DNA of 23,056 nucleotides from the NCBI GenBank assembly GCA_023375785.1, contig SZWC01023256.1, positions 4,788 through 27,843 on the forward strand, in the 5' to 3' direction. Each line of letters begins with the position of its first letter. Position 1 is the first letter of the stretch. Origin of the DNA: Penium margaritaceum. Its lineage: Eukaryota > Streptophyta > Zygnematophyceae > Desmidiales > Peniaceae. Positions 8,708 through 16,805 of this stretch are shown piece by piece. The notes under the pieces are model-generated. The model did no database searches. It had not been told where the DNA came from and saw only the letters and a list, made by a program, of their open reading frames with translations. Position numbers and translations under genes: made by a program.

Positions 8708-9353
8708 TGGAAACTGGGGCAGCCCTCAGGGAGGTGATCAGGCTCACTAAGAGCCGCCTAGGCAGGACCAACTGTTTGTGAGAGGGGGTTGCAGGTTGCA
8801 CAGACAGAAATTACGGAAGCAAATGTAGGTTTGCAGAGAACGCAAATGTCTGAATCAACTCTTGAGTGAGAAATTACATCATCACAGCTTTCTAACAAGC
8901 CCTTATATGCCTCATTTGGCTAAGGGAGCACTGAAATCCACTCTGTCAAAGCTCACCCTCTAGCACACTCCTAGCCTACCGGGATGAGCGGCAGTCACCT
9001 TGTCACACAAGAGAATTATGTCTCGCATGGCCTGCATGGCTGATAATCGTATACTGGTCCTTCCTTGAAGTCTCTTGGACATCCTCCAGCCTTCTTTTCT
9101 CCTTGAAGGCCGCTCTCAGCCGTCCTGGCCAATAATCCTGCCGCCTTTTGTGCTCAAAGTGCTCAGGTCGTCACTTGAACCCGACTCATGATCTCCAAAC
9201 TTTGGAAATCCATATCTCACTCAAACGGACTCCGAATTGAGTTCCGTAAAGTGCACTAGAACCTGTGAAACATCCCCTATGCAACTGTCATACGAGATGA
9301 TTTTTATCGAGCAACCTATTTTTTTTCACTTTCTGGCACTCTCATATCCATCA
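8708..9353 (-). repeat. 5' LTR of the copia element (right copy)
   Basis: This 646-bp LTR has plus-strand ends TGGAAACTGG and TATCCATCA, so TG...CA in both orientations. In element sense it holds the U3 promoter (GCATATAAGG at 8901-8910), then R and U5, and ends next to the PBS. It is single-copy where the left LTR has the 219-bp duplication. Confidence 0.95.
8901..8910 (-). promoter_or_regulatory. Candidate TATA box in the copia 5' LTR
   Basis: The minus strand reads GCATATAAGG, conserved in both LTRs (also at about 3827-3836 and in the duplicated segment). It lies about 445 bp into the LTR in element sense, leaving about 195 bp for R and U5, a normal arrangement. Confidence 0.5.
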
Positions 9354-9358
9354 TAGAA
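9354..9358. repeat. Right target-site duplication of the copia element (TAGAA)
   Basis: Exact copy of 3626-3630. Beyond it the internal sequence of the outer element resumes. Confidence 0.9.
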
Positions 9359-9950
9359 AAGACTGTCGGGTTGCTCTTTGGTGTTCTCCTGCTGCTAGGC
9401 ATTTTTAGGAAAAAACGAGGCTCGAATCCGTCAAGTATTGCCCTGGAAATGCTCATTCTGAGCTTTCCTCGTTGTTGTTGGAGTCGTTTCCTGGTTGGAG
9501 CTGGTTGGGTGAAGCACAAAAAAAAATTGGTTGAGGCTGGGTTCGCGTACCCACTGACCACTGAGGTTGCTTCATGTAGAAGAAACCTTCCACAGCCCAA
9601 GCCACCGTGTCACTCATGCAAGGGTTTGGCTATGTAATGGAAGGCTCGAGAAGATTCCACTGAAGAGGCGCTTGCGAGGCGGAACCGCCGCTGGGACGGC
9701 GTGCTTGGACTACCAACCTGTTACAGCCACCGCCTTGCCTGCGAGTATAAGAGCCCGTCACCAGACTCATCTTTCTAATGCTCTAGCCTTTTGCTCCCCC
9801 TGTCGCTCCAGCCACCTGATTCGACGACTCCACTCTACTGCTTAATTGCTTGCTCCAGCTCGATTTCACCATGGCTCAGGCACCCAGCGTACCCCCAAGT
9901 CTATTCTTGGTCAATTTCCACTCCTGGAACTGCACTCTTGGACGTCCATG
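9359..9950. other. Internal region of the outer element, no coding domain seen
   Basis: This is the part of the outer element's internal domain nearest its 3' end. Minus-strand translation shows no RNase H or integrase signature, which a complete copia element should have here. A plus-strand TATA-like motif (tataagag, 9746) lies about 125 bp before an ATG at 9871 in a fair context (caccATGGC), but that frame closes after 36 codons. I do not call a gene. Confidence 0.5.
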
Positions 9951-10097
9951 GCGTTCTCCGCAGCTGGAACAACATTTCTAGGTGGTGGTCGCTATCATCG
10001 CTGGAATTGACCCACCGTCGCTCGGATGGGTCGCCCTGTTTGGGCTGCCCGATTAGGGGCCCCGTCGCTCTCGACCGTTGCCCCCTGGACTCTCGCC

Positions 10098-10141
<44 letters not shown>

Positions 10142-10524
10142 GCCCGTCTGCCGCGTCAAGTTGAGCTCTTCGCTCGCTCCCTCCGCGCGCTCCACGGCCA
10201 TGGCTATGGCCGCCGTTAGCGCATGGCAATCCACCACTCTCCTTTTNGCGTTCTCCGTAGCTGGAACAACATTTCTAGGTGGTGGGCGCTATCATCGCTG
10301 GAATGGACCCACCGTCGCTCGAATGGGTCGCCCTGTTTGGGCTGCACGATTAGGGGCCCCGTCGCTCTCGACCGTTGCCCCCTGAACTCTCGCCATTTTT
10401 CTCTCTCTCTCTCTCGTAGCCCGTCGGCCGCGTCAAGTTGAGCTCTTCGCTCGCTCGCTCCGCTCGCTCCACAGCCATGGCTGTGGCAGCCGTTAGCGCA
10501 TGGCAATCCACCACTCTCCTTTTC
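9951..10524. repeat. About 280-300-bp tandem duplication joined by a single N
   Basis: Bases 9951-10246 and 10248-10524 are near-copies on either side of N at 10247. They differ at roughly 13 positions outside the CT run, and the CT run is longer in the first copy. In plus-strand reading each copy ends with ATGGCTRTGGC and a short alanine- and serine-rich frame (for example from 10198 and 10476). As with the N at 3975, the N at the exact junction suggests overlapping contig ends, possibly two haplotypes or two element copies, rather than a true duplication. Confidence 0.7.
10101..10138. repeat. TC dinucleotide microsatellite
   Basis: A run of about 19 TC units. A shorter CT run sits at the matching place in the second copy (about 10400-10415). 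The long GA-repeat peptides on the minus strand across it are products of the repeat. Confidence 0.95.
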
Positions 10525-12178
10525 TTTTGGTCTCGGCTGGTCTTCTCGAGCGGAGGCTTCGTGCAAGGCCTCGCTTGCTTGTTGCCGGCCAGCCTTCCTG
10601 TCGTCGCGGCAGGGGCTTTGCGCTGGCCTGCCGTCACGGCATGGCCTTGCCGCGTCGGTGCCTGCCGTCGCAACAGGCTCTTTGGCCCAGCTCGTCGCAA
10701 TGGCGAGTTTAGCGACGTCCAACGTGGACGTCGCTCCTCCCCCTCGCCCAGCCACTGTTTCGCTAGCAACAGCGATCTTTCCTTTTTTGTTTTTTTTTTC
10801 GGTCGAGCTCTTCGCGCAAATTGCGCTCCACTGCTCGACCTATTGGGGCTCCGATTTCCAACTTCAGCACGGTAACCACTTTTGACTTCAAGTATGCCCC
10901 TTTTTTTGCGGCGAGCTATTACGGCTGTGCAACATCGCGCGCCAAAGCTCATCCTACTGCAGTCGCGTTCCCCATCCACAGTTCAGTGCCCATGCCATTA
11001 TTTATTTTTTTTACGATGCCAACACGTCATGCCACCATAGGCGGTCAACTCTATTGTAAAAAAGTGCGACGCTGCTGCGACGAGAAGTTTAGCAATTGCC
11101 TGCTGCTGCCGGGCATTCCTTCTCCAGCTGATGCCACTACTTTGCTGCTGCACTGACTGCTGATGGAGGAGGGTCCATAGCGGCGAGAATTGAACCCGCC
11201 TTGCGATCCTTCTGGGGGAGAGGAAACCCAAACACTAGGTTTTGACTGCTGCCGAAACCAGAAACCGCATTCCGACAATTGCTTTCCTTTTTTTTTAACA
11301 CCAGGCAGCCTTTAATACACACGGGAAGTCTCCCATTTTTTTTGGCTGCTGATCTGCTGTTGTTGGTTATTGCTTCTACCTTCCAGAAGGCATCGCACAC
11401 AAGATGGCTTTATTGCTTTGATCCCCATGACGGACGCGCATAGCCACGTAGCTCGTGATCACGATGAGCTGCTTGAAGGCCAACCTCGGGCCTCAAAATC
11501 CTCGCCTTCACTCCGATAGCTGCTCCAACTGCTGCACTGTAGCTTACGCTTCTGCTGTGAGATCAGTTGCTACAAATCACGTTGTCCGCGGAGAGTGACT
11601 TGCGACCGTGAGGAGCAAACTAGTCCCTCAACAAGCTTTTGACTTCATGTGGAAATTTGAGGACAAGGTCCTTGACTGCTCAGAGGGTCCAACAATCTGT
11701 CAAGAATTTTAACTGGCTATCAAATCTGGTGTTGAGCAGTTGTGAGCACATTGCACATGTTGCAAGTCTCCACTCATGTCGCCTTCATCAAGACGGGCTA
11801 ACTTCTTCCACCTGCCACTTCGGCAGGATTTGTTTTTGGAGATAACTGCTCTATTCATGCATGCCACGAGGCACGTGGTGGGCTCATTGCATCCACCTCC
11901 CATCTCGACAGGATTTTATCGAGGAGCACAACTGCTCCATCTATGCATGCCCTCTGACACCATGTGGGCTTACTGACTCCACCTGCCGCCCCGGCAGGAT
12001 TTTTTCAGCTTCTTTGCTCTCTACATTGCAAGCTAATTCAAGAACTTGAAAAAACGCCTTCACTCGTCCTTCCCCTCACTCTGGGATCTCCTTGTTGTTC
12101 CTTTCGCAAAGTGTGCCACTGCTGGCGGAATGTGCTGCTGACGATAGCACGGATGCTTCTGTTGTAGCCGATGTCAAC
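10525..12178. other. Internal region of the outer element, low-complexity, no supported gene
   Basis: The plus strand is rich in CTG and GCTG triplets and T runs. A plus-strand frame from 10476 to 10875 begins MAVAAVSAWQSTTLLFF and is open for about 133 codons, but I recognise no domain and overlapping frames are equally long. On the minus strand the frame used by the gag-like stretch further right continues but has many stops, though 11051-11278 is open. Near 11175-11200 the minus strand forms a tRNA T-arm-like stem (GCGGG, TTCAATT, CTCGC) without the rest of a tRNA. Retroelement spacer sequence is the best description. Confidence 0.45.
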
Positions 12179-14130
12179 TTACAACCAAATGCTGCGGCGA
12201 GCTCCTGACTCCTTTTTTTTAGGAGTCCCTATTTTTTTTCTCTTCTTCTTCTTCCGTTGCTGCCTCATCCGTCCCATGGAACGGGATTTACTCTTGTGAG
12301 AAGCACATACCAGACTGCTGACGAGGGTCTCCCCCCTTGTGCACTCCTCAGTGCTGTGCCAATGGTGGTGATCTGCCCTGGAACTACCACCATGTTGCTT
12401 CCTCTTGTACCGATACTGTGTCGATACACTCACAGCCGGTAAGCTCAATATGTGAGCTCCCACATGCTCGTGGCTCCATACACGAGCTCTTGCTACATCA
12501 CTACTACTCTTACAGGTCGTAGGCTGGCTTTTGCTTGGCCGCCTATTGCATTGGCAGTGCATGCTCTTATCGCATTGGCTCCGTACAAGCTGATGGAGAG
12601 TGAGCTTGTCACACGCTTTGAGGTTCATTTGGACCTCTGTCTGCTGCTGAAGACACGTCCACCTTAGCTGCTCTACTACATCATCAGCACTTAGCTGCTA
12701 GGTTGTCTTCTATTGGATGGAGCATGACAACTCCGTCAGGGATGCGGCGCCGCTGTCCGCTTTGTTGGTCAGCTTGTGGACGTTTGACAAGACATCCAAC
12801 CTTGTGACCACTAGTGCCAACACTTTTCTCTCAAGTAGGCACTGTCGTTGCGACTGTTGCTTGTCGCTGCCAAGCTGCTGATGGCAGCCTGGTTCCTTGG
12901 TCACCACTCCACCCTCCATGAGCTCTTGCAAGATGGATACTTGCCTTGGCTCTCTGGCAACGTGAGTTGTTGCCGATAGCTTCCCTGCTTCCGAATCCCA
13001 AAGCAGTGCATGGAGTGATGTTGACCCTCATGACATCATCACGTGGGTGTTCGTAAAGTACCACTGCTTGTCGTCAGTTGTTTCTTCTGGCACTTGAAAT
13101 CCTGGTGGCACCGCTACATGCTTTGACTGTTATAATGGCGCCATTATGGATGCTTCAAGGGATACCGCAAGGGTGTGCATGCTTCTTCCAAGAGCAGATG
13201 AAGCTGGCTTTGTCTACTCAGGACAGACACGCTCTAGCATGTCTGGAGGAGAACCAAGCTCTCGCAGATGTGCAGATGCCTGATGTGACACTGATGAAGC
13301 CTTATTCAGCTACAAGGCCTCATTCTATTGCTGGATCTACATCACCTGGCCTTCAGGTTGAGCTGCCTAGGCAGCTAGCAGCTCACACGTATGCCATTCC
13401 CGTTGGCAAAGGAGCTGCTGCTTGCCAATCTGCTGTCATTGCTTTGTGCTTTCATTCATGAAAGCTTGCTCTCCAGTTGTCTCATGTTGACCTGTATGAA
13501 GCAGTACTCGTACAACTGCCATGGATGACACTTCTGTTGCAGCTTTCTGTGACTTTGTCACACATTGCTGCACCATGCCCAACTGTGCAGATTCTATCAC
13601 TGGCATCTGCACTAACATAAAAGCTTGTGTAATGAACTTTGCCACATAAGCCTGCGGGTCTGCTGCGGTTGATGACAACGGTAGTTGTGCCAGTTGAAGC
13701 TGATGTTGAAGATACAACTGCTGCTAAGTCTCGGACAACTACTGCTCAAGCTCTGGATGGTGAGCTTCAAACCTTGTGTCAATCAAGTACAGTCGCAAGA
13801 CCTTATTTGCACACACATTGTCTTGATGTGAACTTGTCCAAAGCGCCTCCTCTATTGAGCGCTTTGCCTCTTCAGTTGCTGCTTGCTCTCTCCTTGGAAC
13901 ACATTCTTGGTCCATGCATAAGCTTGGCGCTGAGAAGACATTGAACTGTTGAGTGTCTACGTGTACGCTCTCCACATTGAGGTCGCCAAAAGCTTCCTCA
14001 ATGACTCCATGTGTGCAGGGATGCTACGTCACGCGCTCACCCTGCCACTGGTGAGTGATGACAGTCGTTGTCATCCTTTGAAGCTTGAGCAGTAACTGCT
14101 GCTTCTTGTAGACGGCACGGGTCTGCTGCT
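12179..14130 (-). pseudogene. Candidate decayed glutamine-rich frame of the outer element (gag position)
   Basis: Starting about 35 bp after the PBS, one single minus-strand frame can be followed for about 650 codons. The open pieces 13739-13975, 13436-13717, 12710-12931 and 12179-12628 are all in this frame. I count about 15 stops where about 30 would be expected by chance: roughly ten TAG, three TGA and two TAA. The reading is rich in Gln, with runs such as QQLYLQHQLQLAQLPL, and becomes Lys/Arg-rich at the end (RMRQQRKKKKRKKI, about 12210-12250), which could suit nucleic-acid binding. I see no zinc knuckle or known gag family. CAG-rich composition alone lengthens open frames, so this may be a decayed gag-like gene or a compositional effect. 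Confidence 0.3.
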
Positions 14131-14165
14131 CTAATCACATGTTAAGCATGTCTAGATGTCCTTGT

Positions 14166-14177
14166 GCTCTGATACCA
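14166..14177 (-). promoter_or_regulatory. Primer-binding site of the outer element (initiator tRNA-Met)
   Basis: The minus strand reads TGGTATCAGAGC directly after the ...CCCCAACA end of the 5' LTR, with no spacer. Same tRNA as the copia element and the TRIM. Confidence 0.9.
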
Positions 14178-15732
14178 TGTTGGGGTTTTGGAGCCTGTAG
14201 TGACAAAGTCACCGCGTGCTCTGATGAAGCAAGGGGGTCTTGCTGTTGTCCAGAATCTCTATACCGAGCAAGCAAACCTTGTACTCCAATGTGCAGAAGC
14301 AGAAGACTTGGATTGAAACTTGTAATTGAAGAAGACTATCAAGTACAAGTATGGTACAAGGAAACAATGGCAAAACACAGCTCAGCTCAATGCTTTGACA
14401 CAACCTGCCCCATCTAAGGGCGAAACACCTTGCTAGGCCGTCAAGGTTGTCGTTGCAAGGGTCTCAGCACGATCACCGTTCTTTCGAGTGAAATGGCCTC
14501 CAGGTTGTCAGGGCAGCCTCCTCTCCATGCTGGCAGCCACTACCGGACTTACTGGGTCGTCAGAGGACTTCTAACCCTCTTAGCCAAGCTAGCAGAGTAC
14601 TGCCAGGCTTACTTGGTCGATAGAGGGGAACTCCAACAGAGTCCTTCAAAACTCGATCAGCACTACACATGCAGAGCTGACGCCAGATAAAAACTCTGGG
14701 CTCAACACCTAGACACAGCTCCTGGCTCAGAGATGAGCAACGTCCAGAGAGGTAGATGTAGCAAGGCCACTCTCCAGCCTTGGGCATAGTCTGGCCACCT
14801 CTTCTGGGTGGTCAGGCCTTCAGGTAGTCAGGGGTGTCCAGCAACCCACGCTGGTAGAAGGCTGCCAGGCTTACGTCGGTCTTCAGGTGAGAGAGCGTCT
14901 GCAGAGTCTTGGTCTGAGGCGTTGTCTGGCAAAGGAGGATTGCTGGTGCAAATTCTGAGTTACTGTATGGAGTTGTTGTAGTTCTTGCTGGAGTTTTTGC
15001 CGGAGTTACTGGACTGACTGAGTCCAGTCTGCTTTCATTGTGGGATCCTGGCAAGTTGACCAGCTTCACTATGCCCAGAGGAAGCTTCCTGCTGCAAGGT
15101 CGTAGCTTCCTCGTCAAGGAATCTTCTCGGTCCAAGGCACGCAGCTTCCTCCTTACGGAAGCTTCCTACATGCTGGCAACTTGGCCGTGGTCCCAGCTGT
15201 TGAGTCGTGCATGTTACTACTGACGTAGGGTGGTCCCCATTCTTGGCTTCGTATGCAGCTGTTTAGTCATGCATATAGTAGCTGATGCAGCTAGAGAGTC
15301 GTGCATGTGGTAGTTGATGCAATGCTGAGTCGTGCATGTACCACCTGATGGAGAGTCGTCCCTGCTCTAGAGCCCTGCTTGCATGTGCTCATGCAAGCGG
15401 TCCCAACAGTCCAGCCAGGTGTAGTCCCACCCTGACTGGTCTGGGCCAAGTACCCAACATTGCTTGCTTGCACTGCGCAGCTGCTAACCACGCTGGGCAA
15501 GCAGGCATGCAGAGCCCTGCTGTGCATGTAGCACACAAAGTTCCAGGCTCCTTTCCCTCCTTGGAGCTGGATGCCAGAATTTAATCTGGCCTGTACATCA
15601 TAAATTCCCGGCCAAGCCGCACCCGAGTGTTTACGGATGATAATCCGTAACGTTGCATACAGACCTCTGATTGTCAATCCGACTGCGCCATGTCGAAGCT
15701 ATCGCACAGCACAGTTATCGCTCACTCTAACA
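14178..15732 (-). repeat. 5' LTR of the outer element (right copy)
   Basis: A 1,555-bp direct repeat of 1981-3516, bounded by the PBS on the left and array DNA on the right. Over the first 230 bp I count about 21 mismatches against the other copy. The candidate TATA box of the other copy is mutated here (about 15034-15040). GTCGTGCATGT subrepeats are at about 15202-15345. Confidence 0.88.
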
Positions 15733-15737
15733 TACAC
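15733..15737. repeat. Right target-site duplication of the outer element (TACAC)
   Basis: Matches TACAA at 1976-1980 at 4 of 5 bases; the mismatch is plausible given the element's age. Confidence 0.5.
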
Positions 15738-16242
15738 CCCCGAGCAACTCTGTGAAATTGTATAAAACTCTGTAGTACTTGCTACAACTCTTTTATACTC
15801 TATATAAATCCATAAAACAATGAATAAATCCGCACAAGTACGTGAAACTCTATACCACTCCATGTTATTGCTTTCATTTTGTAAATGTACATGTGACTCT
15901 GTACAAGTCCTCTTTATATTCGTACAACTCCATAAAACTCTGTTGAACTTTCTGACTCCGTACAACTTTGTACAACTGCACACAACTACACACAATTTTG
16001 TAAAACCCGTACAACTTACAACTCCAGACATCTCTTTACAACTTGGTACAACTGTATACAACTAATTTAAACTTGGCACAATTTTGTATAGCCTTGTACA
16101 AATATAAAGACTTTGCAGAACTTTGTACAACTCTGTACAACCATGTATGACTTCTTACAACTTCTTCCACAACTGTGCAACTCTACAGAACTCCTTTTAA
16201 CCCCTTAGCAACTTGATTTTTATGTAAAACTCTGTGCCAATC
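15738..16242. repeat. 10-bp tandem array, segment between the outer element and the TRIM
   Basis: Diverged CAACTCYGTA units, clearest at about 15925-16060 and 16110-16200 (tacaactttg, tacaactctg). It continues the array at 1500-1980. Open frames such as 15699-16061 on the minus strand arise from the repeat. Confidence 0.8.
16238..16242. repeat. Left target-site duplication of the TRIM (CAATC)
   Basis: CAATC directly before TGTAACAG; repeated exactly at 16801-16805. Confidence 0.9.
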
Positions 16243-16362
16243 TGTAACAGTTTTTCATGAATTGTGCTACCGTTGTGCTAAAACCAATTGTATTTAGTGT
16301 TCATAGTATTATTCATATACAAAATCGTGCATAGGGCGGCCCTCGGACCGCGTCCTGTTACA
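16243..16362 (-). repeat. 3' LTR of the TRIM
   Basis: 120 bp, TGTAACAG...CTGTTACA. Same length as the other copy, so the two can be aligned without gaps. Confidence 0.92.
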
Positions 16363-16379
16363 CTCCTCCCCCTCAAAAC
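16363..16379 (-). promoter_or_regulatory. Polypurine tract of the TRIM
   Basis: The minus strand reads GTTTTGAGGGGGAGGAG directly before the TGTAACAGG start of the 3' LTR. Confidence 0.9.
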
Positions 16380-16667
16380 CTTTACACCGTCCTCTATACA
16401 GACCAACCCTCCACGGCACAGGGTCCCCAGGCCCTACGTGGTCCTCCGTAATTGGCATTGACACCCTCACACTGCGAGCCCAACTCCCACAGAGCAACTT
16501 GTCATCTTGTAGTTTGCCACACTATAGTCTCAACAAGCAGGCTCCCTCAACATGTGAGGCTCATGTCTCGATGATAGAGCTCTCCTATGTGTACCCGCAG
16601 GCACCATAGTGTGACATCAAGGTGGTCTTGTACTTCAGGTCGGTGGGATTTGAACCAATGCGCTCCG

Positions 16668-16679
16668 GCTCTGATACCA
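16668..16679 (-). promoter_or_regulatory. Primer-binding site of the TRIM
   Basis: The minus strand reads TGGTATCAGAGC one base inside the 5' LTR. It is followed in element sense by GGTTCAAATCC, which resembles a tRNA T-loop (B box), but no T-stem or complete tRNA fold is present. Confidence 0.9.
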
Positions 16680-16680
16680 A

Positions 16681-16800
16681 CGTAACAGTTTCCGACGAAC
16701 TACGCTACCGTTGCACCAAAACTGGTTGTATTTAGTGTTCGTACCGTTATTCATGTACGGAATCGTGTGCAGAGCGACCCTCAAAACACATCCTATTACA
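16681..16800 (-). repeat. 5' LTR of the TRIM
   Basis: 120 bp. Its first plus-strand base is C where the family has T (CGTAACAG), and the end is CTATTACA, so both inverted termini have been touched by transitions. Confidence 0.9.
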
Positions 16801-16805
16801 CAATC
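16801..16805. repeat. Right target-site duplication of the TRIM (CAATC)
   Basis: Exact copy of 16238-16242. Confidence 0.9.

Larger units (their letters stand above)
3631..9353 (-). mobile_element. Ty1/copia LTR retrotransposon, minus orientation, decayed coding region
   Basis: LTRs at 3631-4499 and 8708-9353, a PBS at 8692-8703, a PPT at 4500-4511 and a perfect 5-bp target duplication (TAGAA) define the element. Read on the minus strand, the domain order is gag, zinc knuckle, protease, GAG-pre-integrase, integrase, RT, RNase H. Integrase before RT is diagnostic of the copia superfamily. The span is 5,723 bp, of which about 220 bp is a probable assembly duplication in the left LTR. The polyprotein is broken by a frameshift near 7545-7600, TAG at 7257-7259, TAG at 6255-6257 and a one-base loss near 5541-5553. 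Catalytic residues are otherwise present. By-eye LTR comparison gives about 25 differences in roughly 640 positions. It is not autonomous as assembled, although RNA or particles could be supplied by relatives. Confidence 0.97.
1981..15732 (-). mobile_element. Large LTR retrotransposon without pol (LARD-like), minus orientation, interrupted by a copia element
   Basis: Long direct repeats at 1981-3516 and 14178-15732 both start TGTTGGGG and end CTAACA on the plus strand, giving the usual TG...CA termini. In minus-strand sense, a primer-binding site (TGGTATCAGAGC) directly follows the right-hand LTR, and a purine tract (GAGGGGGAG) directly precedes the left-hand LTR. That fixes the orientation and identifies one coherent element. 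The total is 13,752 bp, or about 8,024 bp once the nested copia element and its duplicated target are removed. The internal domain shows no protease, integrase, RT or RNase H motif in the frames I read, which fits a LARD that depends on another element's proteins. The initiator-Met primer site and 5-bp target duplication suggest a copia-type partner, but that is inference. LTR divergence sampled over the first 230 bp is about 9-10 %, so it is older than the copia element inside it. Confidence 0.85.
16243..16800 (-). mobile_element. TRIM element (terminal-repeat retrotransposon in miniature), minus orientation
   Basis: Two 120-bp direct repeats (16243-16362 and 16681-16800) flank 318 bp of non-coding sequence. 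The left repeat runs from TGTAACAG to CTGTTACA, a perfect 8-bp terminal inversion. In minus-strand sense a PBS (TGGTATCAGAGC) follows the right LTR after one base and a strong polypurine tract precedes the left LTR. A perfect 5-bp duplication, CAATC, flanks the element. No protein could be encoded, so it must have moved with proteins from another retrotransposon. The LTRs differ at about 32 of 120 positions, almost all transitions, making it the most diverged pair in the window. It lies in the 10-bp array. Confidence 0.93.

Noticed and set aside
9995..10979. Minus-strand frames rich in Arg-Glu dipeptides
   Set aside because: The dipeptide run is the CT microsatellite read in reverse; the frames cross the N and the duplicated segment.
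11172..11200. tRNA-like T-arm on the minus strand
   Set aside because: A 5-bp stem and a TTCAATT loop are present, but no acceptor, D or anticodon arms can be paired upstream.
16641..16667. B-box-like GGTTCAAATCC next to the TRIM primer-binding site
   Set aside because: The T-stem does not pair and no A box or tRNA fold is present; I treat it as part of the TRIM leader.
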